A stretch of DNA of 64,000 bases from Polynucleobacter sp. AP-Latsch-80-C2 (GCF_018882185.1 NZ_JACVOY010000007.1:62001-126000); one strand, 5' to 3'. Shown: positions 44,286-53,546, numbered from the stretch's first letter. The notes: generated by a model from the sequence alone, not told the origin. Translations and numbers: made by a program.

Positions 44286-44480
44286 AGGCCCCCTCTGTTT
44301 TAGACCTAAGAGATTCACAGATAATTCATATCTGCTTGCTCGTTTGGTGATACTGATTGACGAATCCTCAATATCTTTTCAGAGTTCACATAATCACTTC
44401 GGTTCATTTGCCTGAGAGTTTCCGGGGCGGTTGCTCCTTCGGCGTTGCATATAACTTCTATGCAATCTCTCCCGAGAGTG
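44286..44480 (-). promoter_or_regulatory. Tandem glycine riboswitch upstream of the porin gene; second aptamer altered
   Basis: Aptamer 1 (44401-44475) is identical over 75 nt to that at 42861-42935. Aptamer 2 is recognisable (AATCTCTTAGGTC, AGAGGGGG) but its core reads CACCAAACGAGCAAGC where the intact switch has CACCGAAGGAGCAAGC. So aptamer 2 may bind glycine weakly or not at all. Leader from the predicted start site to the ATG is about 390 nt. Confidence 0.9.
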
Positions 44481-44607
44481 ATTTCAATACCTTTACTGCC
44501 AATTCTTTAATAAGGTTTCGCTAATTCACCCCGAAACTGCACATTAATCTTTCGAAGCTCCACCGAATTAGCTATATCTGTTACGTATTACTTTCGGATA
44601 AATCAAC

Positions 44608-44635
44608 TCTAAATAAGAGTTTTTGATTAGTCCAA
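44608..44635 (-). promoter_or_regulatory. Predicted sigma-70 promoter of the porin gene
   Basis: TTGGAC and TTTAGA with a 16-bp spacer on the minus strand. Hexamers and spacing are the same as in the catB promoter at 60941-60968, and the spacer and flanks are clearly homologous. Confidence 0.65.
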
Positions 44636-44645
44636 GACTCATTTG

Positions 44646-44671
44646 GTATCTATTTCATACTTAAAAGGTAT
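44646..44671. promoter_or_regulatory. BenM/CatM-like operator at the porin promoter
   Basis: GTAT-N7-ATAC-N7-GTAT, just upstream of the -35 box. ATAC-N7-GTAT is the known BenM/CatM recognition pattern (LysR T-N11-A class). The same arrangement occurs at 60979-61004. Confidence 0.7.
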
Positions 44672-44695
44672 GTATAGTGAAATAAGATCTCAGGA

Positions 44696-45856
44696 CTAAT
44701 TTTTCAAAAATTGCTTAACTAGCTCACTCCAAAAACGCGCTCCAACTGTAATATTTCCATCATTAAAGTCATATGCCGGGTTATGCACCATGCAAGATCC
44801 TGGTGTATCGCCATTCCCTATAAATAAGTAGGATCCGGGAACACGCTCTAGCATGAATGCAAAATCTTCACTCCCTGTAAGAGCCGGTCCTTGACGCGTA
44901 ATCCCTTCTTCACCAAATATTCCAGCGGCAACATTTCTAGCAAACTCTGTTTCAGCAGAAGAGTTCACTAAAACGGCATATCCCTTTTTCCATTCAATCT
45001 CTGCAGTTAAGCCAAAGCTCTCCGCTTGGGCAAGGACAAGTCCTTTAATGCGACGCTCAAGATCCGCCCTAACCTTAGGGTCTAAAGCGCGGACACTCAG
45101 CTCTAGATTTGCTTGGGATGGAATCACGTTATTTGCATGACCAGCATTAAACGCTCCAACCGTAATAACAGCTGCTTGCTGCGGATCAGTATTTCTTGAA
45201 ACAATCGTTTGCAACGCCATGACGATAGATGACGCAGCAACGATTGGATCGCTTGCCTTGTGTGGCAAACCACCATGACCACCAACACCCTGAATTTTGA
45301 TCGAGACATAGTCGCTTGAGGACATAGCAGAACCATCTCGAAATACAAAGTGCCCTACCGGATAGCCTGGCATATTGTGAATGGCAAAGATGGAGTCACA
45401 AGGAAAGCGGTCAAATAAGCCATCCTCAATCATTCGCAACGCACCGCCACCACCTTCTTCAGCAGGCTGAAATATTAAGTTCACGGTGCCATCAAAATCT
45501 TTATTCTTGGCAATGTCTTTTGCAGCTGCTAATAGCATGGCTGTATGACCATCGTGTCCACAAGCATGCATCACGCCGTGATTTTTACTGCTCCAAGAAG
45601 CGCCACTTTTCTCTTCAATTGGCAATGCGTCCATGTCAGCACGAAGACCAACGGAAATCTGGCTTTCGCCGCATCTCAGAACGCCGACAACCCCAGTTCC
45701 ACCAATGCCCTCAAATACCTCATAGCCAAACTCTTTAAGCTTTTCAGCTACAAGCTTCGCTGTACGAAGCTCTTCAAATGCCAACTCTGGGTGCCGGTGA
45801 ATATCTCTTCTAATAGAGATGAATTCTTCAAGCGCTTGATCATTCATTGCATTCAT
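44696..45856 (-). CDS. M20 amidohydrolase, hippurate hydrolase-like
   Basis: A 386-aa cytoplasmic member of the HipO/IAA-amino-acid hydrolase branch of M20. Metal site: MHACGHDGHTAMLL (Cys/His ~100-108), FQPAEEGGGG (Glu pair ~134), FAIHNMPG (His ~160) and the C-terminal TGSEDFAFML with VHNPAYDFND. GVGGHGGLPHKASDP is the lid-domain motif. This branch cuts N-acyl amino acids, e.g. benzoylglycine to benzoate and glycine. The ben/cat/pca operon and glycine riboswitches nearby make hippurate the best guess. It is 26 bp downstream of a Bug gene and co-directional. Confidence 0.87.
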   Translation of the reverse strand: MNAMNDQALEEFISIRRDIHRHPELAFEELRTAKLVAEKLKEFGYEVFEGIGGTGVVGVLRCGESQISVGLRADMDALPIEEKSGASWSSKNHGVMHACGHDGHTAMLLAAAKDIAKNKDFDGTVNLIFQPAEEGGGGALRMIEDGLFDRFPCDSIFAIHNMPGYPVGHFVFRDGSAMSSSDYVSIKIQGVGGHGGLPHKASDPIVAASSIVMALQTIVSRNTDPQQAAVITVGAFNAGHANNVIPSQANLELSVRALDPKVRADLERRIKGLVLAQAESFGLTAEIEWKKGYAVLVNSSAETEFARNVAAGIFGEEGITRQGPALTGSEDFAFMLERVPGSYLFIGNGDTPGSCMVHNPAYDFNDGNITVGARFWSELVKQFLKN

Positions 45857-45882
45857 TGGAATTAAGATTTTTTTGAAATACG

Positions 45883-46881
45883 TTACTGAGGCTGAAGATT
45901 GATTGATTTAGCAATCGCTCTGAACTGAGCCGTACCATCGCCATAAATCTTCGTTAAATCATTTAATGAAAGTGGTTTTGCAATCAATAAGCTATTGGCA
46001 TCAAGGCCCGCCTTAACGGTGGGCTCTTCAAGCACTTCTGAAATAGCAGTATTTAGAGTCTGAACGATGGCATCTGGAGTTTCCTTCTTTACAAAGTAGC
46101 CCGTCCAGATTGAATAAACAAATTCTTTAAGGCCTTTGCTTTCCGTAATGGCTGGATAATTTTTGACGCTATCCAATCTCTTGGAGTTCAGCATAGCGAG
46201 CACTTTAATTCTTCCTTGCTTACCTAACTCATCAAAAGACTTGCCATAGGGAGCCAAGAAGAAATCAATCTGTCCACCCATAAGATCTTGTAACGCAGGA
46301 CCCGCCCCCTTATAAGGAACATGGGTCATCGGAATATTCGTTGTCTTAGATAATTGTTCGCCCAAGAGGTGATAAAAAGAACCTGGGCCTACACTTGCAT
46401 AAGATAATGGCTTGCCTTCTTGTGCAGATTTCTTTGCAAATGCCAAAAATGAATCGACATCTTTAACCGGCATATCACCTCGTACTAAAAAGGCAATTTG
46501 CGCAGAGCCAATCATTTGAACCAATCGAAAATCTTCGCTTTTAAATTTAATTGCTGAGTTAGCTAGAGGCCCAAGAATTAATTCATTCGGGGAGCCCTGC
46601 ATCACTAAATATCCATCAGCAGGACTATTTAAAAGTTTTTGAGCAGCAATTCCGCCGCTAGCCCCGCCAATATTCTCAACAATCACGGGTTGGCCCATTT
46701 TTTTGGCGAGAGCGGGACTCACGATCCTCGCAATAACATCGGAAACTCCACCTGCAGGATAGGGAACCAATAGGCTAACAGGTCTATTTGGATAGACATC
46801 AGCATTTGCGCTGCCCATCAAAACTAGACTAGAAATTAGCAAACCGGCAATTTTAAGAACATTCAACATGGCACACCCCAC
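45883..46881 (-). CDS. Bug (TctC-family) periplasmic binding protein beside the hydrolase
   Basis: 332 aa; signal peptide at LKIAGLLISSLVLMGSANA. The binding loop is YPAGGVSDVIARIVSPALAK, slightly unlike the GGGTD of the island copies (GGVSD). Further: VENIGGASGGIAAQKLLNSPADGY. It is the first gene of the Bug-hydrolase pair, so its ligand may be hippurate or another acylamino acid. An in-frame alternative start (ATG 46869) would also keep the signal peptide. Confidence 0.9.
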   Translation of the reverse strand: MGCAMLNVLKIAGLLISSLVLMGSANADVYPNRPVSLLVPYPAGGVSDVIARIVSPALAKKMGQPVIVENIGGASGGIAAQKLLNSPADGYLVMQGSPNELILGPLANSAIKFKSEDFRLVQMIGSAQIAFLVRGDMPVKDVDSFLAFAKKSAQEGKPLSYASVGPGSFYHLLGEQLSKTTNIPMTHVPYKGAGPALQDLMGGQIDFFLAPYGKSFDELGKQGRIKVLAMLNSKRLDSVKNYPAITESKGLKEFVYSIWTGYFVKKETPDAIVQTLNTAISEVLEEPTVKAGLDANSLLIAKPLSLNDLTKIYGDGTAQFRAIAKSINLQPQ

Positions 46882-46903
46882 TAGATAAGTTAAGTCATTC
46901 TAG

Positions 46904-46939
46904 GTATAAGAATTATTAATGTCTAATGCATTCTTATAC
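46904..46939. promoter_or_regulatory. Inverted repeat between LysR gene and Bug-hydrolase unit
   Basis: Perfect 10-bp arms GTATAAGAAT and ATTCTTATAC with a 16-bp AT-rich spacer in the 99-bp divergent intergenic region. Likely binding site of the adjacent LysR protein; it contains T-N-A type elements. Confidence 0.55.
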
Positions 46940-46980
46940 TAAAATGTATTAATTAAAGTAATAGTTATAAATCCTTAAAA

Positions 46981-47880
46981 ATGACCCTTACACAGCTAAA
47001 ACACATGGTTGAACTGGCAAAAACAGGTTCTTTCGTTAAATCTGCTGAGAATCTATTTTTAACCCAACCCGCCCTAACCAGAAGCATCCAATCTCTCGAA
47101 GAAGAATTAGGGGGGAAATTATTTGACCGACAAGGAAGACATAGTGCTCTAACCGTCTTAGGCGAGGAGATTTTCGATCGCGCTCAGGTTATGCTAGATT
47201 TAGCCAAAGAGTTAAAAAGTACTAACAAGAGTTTCACAAAAGGCTTGACCGGCAAGTTGAGAATAGGAATGGGATCTGGGCCAGGAGCCATCCTCATGAC
47301 TCCTCTTCTTCAACATATTGCGATTAATTACCCTCACCTTCACATTGAAGTCGTGCGCGGCACAACGGACATGCTGGTGGAATCATTAAGATCCAGAAAA
47401 TTAGATGCTTTAGTGATTGACTCCAGATCTTTAAAGCCCGCAATAGACCTGAAGTCTGAAATTATTTATGAAACACCAGGCGCCTTCATGTGTCGACCAG
47501 ATCATCCACTGGCTCAAATGAAAAAAGTTAGCATTAAGGATTTAGAAAAATATCCCGTAGCCTCTACCCCGCTTAGCGATGAAGTGGAGCGCATTCTCAT
47601 AGATCGATACGGGGTAAATGCAAACTTAGAAAAGCTGATTAACATTAAATGCAGCGAAATATCGAGCTTAGTGGATATAGCCAATAAGAGTGATGTGGTG
47701 CTTTTAGCCATTCGGCGGGCAGCAATTAATTTACATGAGTTAAAAATTACGCCAAATCTTAATGCAACAGCTAGATTTGGATTCGTTACCATCGCAAATC
47801 GCTCAGACCCTCCATTACTAAAGCATATTAGAGTTTTTATTGAATCAAATCTCGCAGATGGCATTGCAAAAGTAACCTAG
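46981..47880 (+). CDS. LysR-type transcriptional regulator, divergent from Bug-hydrolase genes
   Basis: A 299-aa LysR regulator. The N-terminal wHTH is LTQLKHMVELAKTGSFVKSAENLFLTQPALTRSIQSLEEELGGKLFDR (~2-50); the effector domain (~90-295) follows with LRIGMGSGPGAILMTPLL. It is transcribed away from the Bug and hydrolase genes (99 bp between starts) and should control them. The inducer is unknown; hippurate or benzoate are candidates. Confidence 0.9.
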   Translation: MTLTQLKHMVELAKTGSFVKSAENLFLTQPALTRSIQSLEEELGGKLFDRQGRHSALTVLGEEIFDRAQVMLDLAKELKSTNKSFTKGLTGKLRIGMGSGPGAILMTPLLQHIAINYPHLHIEVVRGTTDMLVESLRSRKLDALVIDSRSLKPAIDLKSEIIYETPGAFMCRPDHPLAQMKKVSIKDLEKYPVASTPLSDEVERILIDRYGVNANLEKLINIKCSEISSLVDIANKSDVVLLAIRRAAINLHELKITPNLNATARFGFVTIANRSDPPLLKHIRVFIESNLADGIAKVT

Positions 47881-47916
47881 CACTCACTCCATTTTTACAA
47901 CCACCTAATACTTCAT

Positions 47917-48903
47917 CTAGTCCGCCTTAATATTATTTAAGGTGATTACCTTACCCCAGCGATCAATTTCTTTACTTAAATATCGACTCATTTCCTCAGG
48001 AGAGGATCCAATGGGCTCTGCGCCATTGTTTTCAAACCTCTCCTTCACCTCCGGAGAGCCCATACTCGCAATTAATGTGGTATTTAATTTTTGTACAACT
48101 GCCTTTGGAGTATTTGCTGGTACGAAAACTGCAAACCACGGAGTGACGTCATATCCCGGCAATCCAGATTCTGCAATCGTGGGTACGCCAGGTAAAGACT
48201 TTGAGCGCTTTGAGGTAGTTAAACCAAGTGGCCTTAGCTTACCTGATGCTATATGAGGTTTAGCTGAAGTAATGCTATCAAACATATAGTTCACTTGCCC
48301 TCCAATCAGATCCGTTACCGCGGGACCGCTACCTTTGTAGGGAATGTGTTGCATGTCTATTTTCGCCATAGAAGTAAACACTTCTCCAGCCAAATGAATT
48401 GAAGTGCCATTACCAGCGGAGGCATAGTTGAGTTTTCCAGGCTCTGCCTTAGCATTAGCGATCACGTCTGAAACATTTTTGACATTAGGCTGAGTTGAAT
48501 TAGTCACCAATACATTAGGAACAATTGCAATTAAACTGACGGGTGAGAAATCCTTGACTGGGTCATAGGTCAATTTGGGGTACAAAAATTTATTAGTTGC
48601 CATCCCAATAGAAGTAATTAATAAGGTATAGCCATCAGGCTCGGCACGTGCAACCAACTCTGAACCAATATTTCCACCGGCGCCTGGTTTGTTTTCTACG
48701 ATGATGGGCTGACCTAAAGACTTGGAAGACTTATCCGCTAATGCACGAGCGATAACGTCCATTGCTCCACCAGGTGGGAATGGCACAATCCATTTAATGG
48801 ACTTATTAGGCCACTCCTGTGCACTCGCTACCCCAGAGCACAGAAGCACCAATACTATTCCTAGAGCTATGGTGGAGAAACTGAATTTGGCTTTATTTGC
48901 CAT
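47917..48903 (-). CDS. Bug (TctC-family) periplasmic binding protein at the end of the ben/cat/pca operon
   Basis: About 328 aa from ATG 48903 (ANKAKFSFSTIALG), preferred because AAAGGG lies upstream; the frame also extends to 48963. Signal peptide ends at GVASAQ. The loop PFPPGGAMDVIARALADKS has GGAMD instead of GGGTD. VENKPGAGGNIGSELVARAEPDGY follows. It overlaps the transporter gene by 11 bp, so it is the last gene of the operon. It may bind benzoate or a related aromatic acid in the periplasm. Confidence 0.88.
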   Translation of the reverse strand: MANKAKFSFSTIALGIVLVLLCSGVASAQEWPNKSIKWIVPFPPGGAMDVIARALADKSSKSLGQPIIVENKPGAGGNIGSELVARAEPDGYTLLITSIGMATNKFLYPKLTYDPVKDFSPVSLIAIVPNVLVTNSTQPNVKNVSDVIANAKAEPGKLNYASAGNGTSIHLAGEVFTSMAKIDMQHIPYKGSGPAVTDLIGGQVNYMFDSITSAKPHIASGKLRPLGLTTSKRSKSLPGVPTIAESGLPGYDVTPWFAVFVPANTPKAVVQKLNTTLIASMGSPEVKERFENNGAEPIGSSPEEMSRYLSKEIDRWGKVITLNNIKAD

Positions 48904-50203
48904 CGTGACCCTTTCTGCCGGCCAGAGATATTGCAATACAAGCAATAGCGCCAGGTATGGCAAATGCGTAGAAATTAAATTCCAATGGCAAGCTCAGACT
49001 TAGTAATGTGCCACCTAGTACTGGACCCAAAATGGCACCAACGCGACCAATTCCTGAGGCCCAACCAATACCAGTGGAACGAATTTTTAATGGGTAGTAT
49101 TGCGCAACATAGGCATAGAGTAAGATTTGAGAGCCAATTGTGGTTGCACCTGCTATTGTAACTAAGAGATTCAACACAATGAATGGGCTCTTGACACCTA
49201 AGAGGCTAATTGAAGCGGCAGCACAAATAAAGAAAATGGTAAGTACCTTTCGCGGGTGAAACTTATCAGCCAGCCAACCACCTCCAACCGCTCCAAAGAT
49301 AGCGCCAATGTTTAGCACCATCAAGAACATTAGGCTTGAACCCATCTCATAGCCAGCTTTGTTCATTAGCTTTGGCAGCCAAGATCCCAAGGCGTAAACC
49401 ATTAATAGGCACATAAAGAATGAAGTCCAGAACATTAAAGTACTTAACACGCGACCATCTTTAAACAATGACACCAAAGGTACAGAGCTAGAGGCCTTAC
49501 CTAATGGATAGATATATTCGCTAGAAAGCAAGGTGCCGCGCTCTGGGGCAATTTTTTTTAATATTTTTCCAGCATCAGAGTTCCGATTCGATTTAATCAA
49601 AAAGCCAGGTGACTCAGGCAGATAGTAAAGAATGATTGGTAGCAGCAAGAATGGAATAATGGCAACGAAAAAAACTGAAGGCCAGCCATAGGTAGGAATC
49701 AAGAAAATTCCCACTCCGGCAGATAACATCCCTCCAACAGAATAGCCGCTAAACATAATTGTCACGAGTAGACTGCGAATTTTCTTTGGAGAATACTCGG
49801 TCATCAATGCAACCACGTTTGGCATTACACCGCCAATACCAAGACCAGCAATAAATCTACAAATACCAAACTGGGTTAAGTTTTCAGCAAACCCGTTAAT
49901 AAAGGTAAATAGGCTAAACAATGTGACACACATTGCAATGGTTTTCTTTCTGCCGATCTTATCCGAAAGCGGCCCAAAGAACATGGCTCCAAACATCATG
50001 CCAAATAATGCATAGCTACCCAATGTACCGGCCTGCATTGGTGATAACTGCCATTCAGCCATTAGCTTGGGCAAAACGACACCGTAGATTACAAGGTCAT
50101 AACCATCAAAGATAATGATAAGACCACACCAAAATAGTAGACCCCAATGGAATTTACTAAATTTCGCCTCATCTATTAGTTTATGAACATCAATTTGACT
50201 CAT
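48893..50203 (-). CDS. MFS aromatic acid:H+ symporter (AAHS family, BenK/PcaK-like)
   Basis: About 436 aa from ATG 50203 (SQIDVHKLID), chosen for the GGAG 8 nt upstream. Twelve helices. The AAHS signature FDGYDLVIYGVVLPKLM in helix 1 (with the essential Asp residues), GPLSDKIGRKKTI in the 2-3 loop, and WLADKFHPRKV in the 8-9 loop. Members carry benzoate, 4-hydroxybenzoate or protocatechuate. Here a BenE symporter is also encoded upstream, so the operon has two inner-membrane uptake systems. It overlaps pcaD by 14 bp. Confidence 0.9.
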   Translation of the reverse strand: MSQIDVHKLIDEAKFSKFHWGLLFWCGLIIIFDGYDLVIYGVVLPKLMAEWQLSPMQAGTLGSYALFGMMFGAMFFGPLSDKIGRKKTIAMCVTLFSLFTFINGFAENLTQFGICRFIAGLGIGGVMPNVVALMTEYSPKKIRSLLVTIMFSGYSVGGMLSAGVGIFLIPTYGWPSVFFVAIIPFLLLPIILYYLPESPGFLIKSNRNSDAGKILKKIAPERGTLLSSEYIYPLGKASSSVPLVSLFKDGRVLSTLMFWTSFFMCLLMVYALGSWLPKLMNKAGYEMGSSLMFLMVLNIGAIFGAVGGGWLADKFHPRKVLTIFFICAAASISLLGVKSPFIVLNLLVTIAGATTIGSQILLYAYVAQYYPLKIRSTGIGWASGIGRVGAILGPVLGGTLLSLSLPLEFNFYAFAIPGAIACIAISLAGRKGHDGK

Positions 50204-51011
50204 GATTTTGTATCTCCAATTCTTTTTTTGGTAAGTTTGCAAAAAATTTCTTTAATACATTGTTAAATTCATCTTCTGCCTCAATGTTTGAAATATGAGA
50301 TGCAGAGATTTCGCTTAGTTGTGAATGTTGAATTTGAGACTGAATATATTGGGCATCGCTCAAAGTGGTAACTGGATCTTTAGTGCCAGAAATATTGAGT
50401 GTTGGAATGGTGATCTTTGAAATACTCTCCCTGAGGTCCTCTACTGCAAGCGCTTCACAGCAGCTGGCATACCCTTCTGGATTCATATTTTTTAAATTCA
50501 CTAGCAATTCATTCACTGCTTTCGGATATAGCCCAAAGAACTCTGGTGAAAACCATCTCGAAGGCGCAGATTCGGCAATTATGCTTAGCCCCTGCTTTCT
50601 GACCAGTGCAGCCCTTTCAATCCATGCGGCCTCTGTACCAATTTTTGGCGCTGTATTGGCAATCACCAAAGCTTCTATTCTCTGTGGCGCATGGATGGCC
50701 AACCATTGGCCAATGAGACCACCCATGGATATTCCACAAAACATTGCTTTATCAATACTGAGGTAGTCAAGCAGACCCAATACATCATTTGCTAACTGCT
50801 CTATCGTGTACGGTCCCTTTGGGGTGGCAGTTAATCCATGTCCTCTAGTGTCATATCGAATGAGGTAGAAATCGCGCCTCAAAATTTCTAACTGCCCATC
50901 CCACATAGAGTGATCGGTTCCTAAGGAATTTGAAAAAATAATTACTGGCTTATGTGGATCGCCATCGGTCAAGTAAAAAACATCAATTCCATTAATATGT
51001 GCAATGCTCAT
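50190..51011 (-). CDS. pcaD: 3-oxoadipate enol-lactonase
   Basis: A 273-aa alpha/beta hydrolase that opens 3-oxoadipate enol-lactone to 3-oxoadipate. The nucleophile elbow is FCGISMGGLIGQWLA (Ser ~97), the acid is in NISGTKDPVTTL (Asp ~210) and the His in ISASHISNIE (~240). IFSNSLGTDHSMWDGQLE and YDTRGHGLTATPKGPYTIEQLANDV are classic PcaD segments. It lies 8 bp after pcaF. Confidence 0.92.
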   Translation of the reverse strand: MSIAHINGIDVFYLTDGDPHKPVIIFSNSLGTDHSMWDGQLEILRRDFYLIRYDTRGHGLTATPKGPYTIEQLANDVLGLLDYLSIDKAMFCGISMGGLIGQWLAIHAPQRIEALVIANTAPKIGTEAAWIERAALVRKQGLSIIAESAPSRWFSPEFFGLYPKAVNELLVNLKNMNPEGYASCCEALAVEDLRESISKITIPTLNISGTKDPVTTLSDAQYIQSQIQHSQLSEISASHISNIEAEDEFNNVLKKFFANLPKKELEIQNHESN

Positions 51012-51019
51012 TAAAGCTC

Positions 51020-52228
51020 CTAAACTCTTTCAATAATTAATGCAATGCCCTGGCCCACACCAATACACATAGTGCAAAGTGCGTACTTACCATTAGTGCG
51101 AATGAGTTGATACATTGATGTAGTAACCAATCTCGCACCCGATGCTCCTAAGGGGTGTCCGAGAGAAATTGCACCTCCATTTGGATTAACATGGGCAGCG
51201 TTATCAGGAAGGCCGAGATCTCGTGTCACGGCCAAGGCCTGAGATGCAAATGCTTCATTCAATTCAATAACATCCATCTGACTGAGCTTTAACCCGGCCT
51301 TACTCAATACCTTCTTGACTGCTGGAGATGGGCCAAAGCCCATAATTCTAGGAGCGACGCCTGCTGCTGCTATAGCAACAACGCGTGCTTTTGGAGTTAA
51401 GGAATGTTGCCTAACTCCCGCTTCGGAAGCCATAAGCAATGCGCAAGCGCCATCATTTACGCCCGATGCGTTTCCGGCAGTTACTGTTCCACCCTGCTTA
51501 ACAATACTTTTTAGAGAGGCCAAAGTTTCTAGGGTGGTGAGACGTGGGTGCTCATCCTCAGAGAACACAACAGGGTCACCCTTTTTTTGCGGAATATTGA
51601 CTGGAATAATTTCATCATCAAAAATTCCTGCTGCCTGCGCCTTCGCAGTTCGCTGTTGACTGGTAAATGCAAATAAATCTTGATCCGCACGAGTAATTCT
51701 AAAATCCTCAGCAACGTTTTCCGCTGTCTCAGGCATAGAATCAACTCCATAATGGGCTTTCATTAATGGATTAATAAAACGCCAACCAATAGTTGTATCT
51801 TCAATTTTTGCCGAACGCGAAAAAGCAGAATCTGCCTTACCCATTACAAATGGTGCGCGCGACATACTCTCCACGCCGCCCGCAATCATTAAATGGTTAC
51901 CGCCACCTTTAATCGCATTTGCTGCTACGCCGATTGCATCCAGGCTTGATCCACATAATCTATTAATAGTTGAACCAGGTACTTCAACTGGAAGTCGCGC
52001 AAGTAAGGAGGCCATTCTGGCAACGTTTCTGTTGTCCTCACCAGCCTGATTCGCACAACCATAGATGACATCATCTAAAGCAGACCAGTCAACAATATTG
52101 CGCATCATTAATGCTTGAATTGGGAGGGCCGCCAAATCATCCGCCCTTAAGGAGGAAAGCGATCCGCCGTAACGGCCAAATGGCGTTCTAATAGCATCGC
52201 AAATATAGGCGTTTGAGAGATTTTTCAT
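51020..52228 (-). CDS. pcaF: 3-oxoadipyl-CoA thiolase
   Basis: A 402-aa thiolase cutting 3-oxoadipyl-CoA into succinyl-CoA and acetyl-CoA. Nucleophile: [13 protein letters not shown] (Cys ~92). Others: [15 protein letters not shown] (~118), NEAFASQAL (~350), [20 protein letters not shown] (His ~360) and [13 protein letters not shown] (Cys ~390). The opening [18 protein letters not shown] is typical of PcaF rather than acetoacetyl-CoA thiolases. It shares one base with pcaJ's stop region. Confidence 0.93.
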   Translation of the reverse strand: MKNLSNAYICDAIRTPFGRYGGSLSSLRADDLAALPIQALMMRNIVDWSALDDVIYGCANQAGEDNRNVARMASLLARLPVEVPGSTINRLCGSSLDAIGVAANAIKGGGNHLMIAGGVESMSRAPFVMGKADSAFSRSAKIEDTTIGWRFINPLMKAHYGVDSMPETAENVAEDFRITRADQDLFAFTSQQRTAKAQAAGIFDDEIIPVNIPQKKGDPVVFSEDEHPRLTTLETLASLKSIVKQGGTVTAGNASGVNDGACALLMASEAGVRQHSLTPKARVVAIAAAGVAPRIMGFGPSPAVKKVLSKAGLKLSQMDVIELNEAFASQALAVTRDLGLPDNAAHVNPNGGAISLGHPLGASGARLVTTSMYQLIRTNGKYALCTMCIGVGQGIALIIERV

Positions 52229-52875
52229 TATTGAGCCATGAATAAAGGTGCGTCAGTGAGTTTTTTGAGTTCGTCCAAGGTGAGCCCAGGAACCATTTCA
52301 CTCACAATCAAACCCTTTGGCGTAACATCGATAACAGCAAGATCTGTGTAGATGCGATTTACGCAACCCATACCGGTAAGTGGGTATGTGCATTTCTCAA
52401 CAATCTTTGCCTCACCATTCTTAGTGACATGCTCCATAGTGACAAATACATTTCTTGCGCCAATTGCTAAATCCATCGCCCCACCTACAGCGGGAATCGC
52501 GTCTGGTGAACCGGTATGCCAATTAGCCAAATCACCGTTTTGAGCAACCTGGAATGCCCCAAGCACACAGATGTCGATATGGCCACCACGCATCATCGTG
52601 AACGAATCGCCATGATGAAAGTACGAACCACCTTTTAGCAAGGTGATAAATTCTTTACCAGCATTAATCAGATCAGAATCTTCTTTACCTTTTTCTGGCA
52701 CTGGGCCCATGCCAAGAACACCATTCTCGCTTTGTAAAAATATTTCTTTATTCGGATCAAGATAATTGGCAATTTTTGTAGGCAAACCAATGCCCAAATT
52801 GACGTAAGAGCCTTCTGGAATATCCTGAGCCACTCTTTGAACAATCTGCTCTCTTGTTAAACGTTGATATGCCAT
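52228..52875 (-). CDS. pcaJ: 3-oxoadipate CoA-transferase subunit B
   Basis: A 215-aa beta subunit. YVNLGIGLPTKIANYL (~22-37), and SENGVLGMGPVPE (~49-61) in which the Glu forms the acyl-enzyme intermediate; GGSYFHHGDSFTMMRGGHIDICVLGAFQV follows. Together with PcaI it moves CoA from succinyl-CoA to 3-oxoadipate. It starts 2 bp after pcaI. Confidence 0.93.
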   Translation of the reverse strand: MAYQRLTREQIVQRVAQDIPEGSYVNLGIGLPTKIANYLDPNKEIFLQSENGVLGMGPVPEKGKEDSDLINAGKEFITLLKGGSYFHHGDSFTMMRGGHIDICVLGAFQVAQNGDLANWHTGSPDAIPAVGGAMDLAIGARNVFVTMEHVTKNGEAKIVEKCTYPLTGMGCVNRIYTDLAVIDVTPKGLIVSEMVPGLTLDELKKLTDAPLFMAQ

Positions 52876-52877
52876 AG

Positions 52878-53546
52878 TTATTTCCCCTTCACAGCAACAA
52901 CGTGCTTTACAAATATTCCTGGAGTAATGACATGCTCGGGATCAATATCTCCTAAAGCCACCACCTCATTCACTTGTGCAATCGTGCATTTCGCTGCCGT
53001 AGCCATAATCGGGCCAAAATTTCTGGCGCTCTTTCTGTAAGTCAGATTGCCCCAGCGATCACCTTTAAATGCCTTAATGAGTGCAAAGTCGGCATGAATC
53101 GGATACTCAAGTACATATCCTTTGCCATTAATCATCTTGCTTTCTTTGCCTTCAGCCAAGAGAGTGCCAAATCCTGTTGGGGTATAGATAGCACCAAGAC
53201 CAGCCCCTGCTGCTTGAATACGAGCTGCTAAGTTACCTTGCGGGACTAATTCGAGTTCAATTTTTTTTGCGTAGTACAACTTATCAAACTCATAAGAGTC
53301 GGATTGCCTTGGAAATGAACAGATAATCTTCTTTACTTGCCCCGCTTTTAATAAGGCAGCTAAGCCAAGATCACCATTTCCAGCATTGTTGTTTACTACT
53401 GTTAGCTCTTTGGCTCCATGCTCAATTAAAGTATCAATTAACTGCGCAGGCTGACCAGCCGTCCCAAAGCCCCCAATCATGACGGTTGAGCCATCTTTGA
53501 TTTGTTTTATAGCTTCGTGTATTGAAGTCGATGTTTTATCAATCAT
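52878..53546 (-). CDS. pcaI: 3-oxoadipate CoA-transferase subunit A
   Basis: A 222-aa alpha subunit. Family loop VMIGGFGTAGQPAQLIDTL (~21-39), NNNAGNGDLGLAALLKAGQV (~52-71), and IYTPTGFGTLLAEG (~118). It overlaps benE by 8 bp and precedes pcaJ by 2 bp. Confidence 0.93.
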   Translation of the reverse strand: MIDKTSTSIHEAIKQIKDGSTVMIGGFGTAGQPAQLIDTLIEHGAKELTVVNNNAGNGDLGLAALLKAGQVKKIICSFPRQSDSYEFDKLYYAKKIELELVPQGNLAARIQAAGAGLGAIYTPTGFGTLLAEGKESKMINGKGYVLEYPIHADFALIKAFKGDRWGNLTYRKSARNFGPIMATAAKCTIAQVNEVVALGDIDPEHVITPGIFVKHVVAVKGK

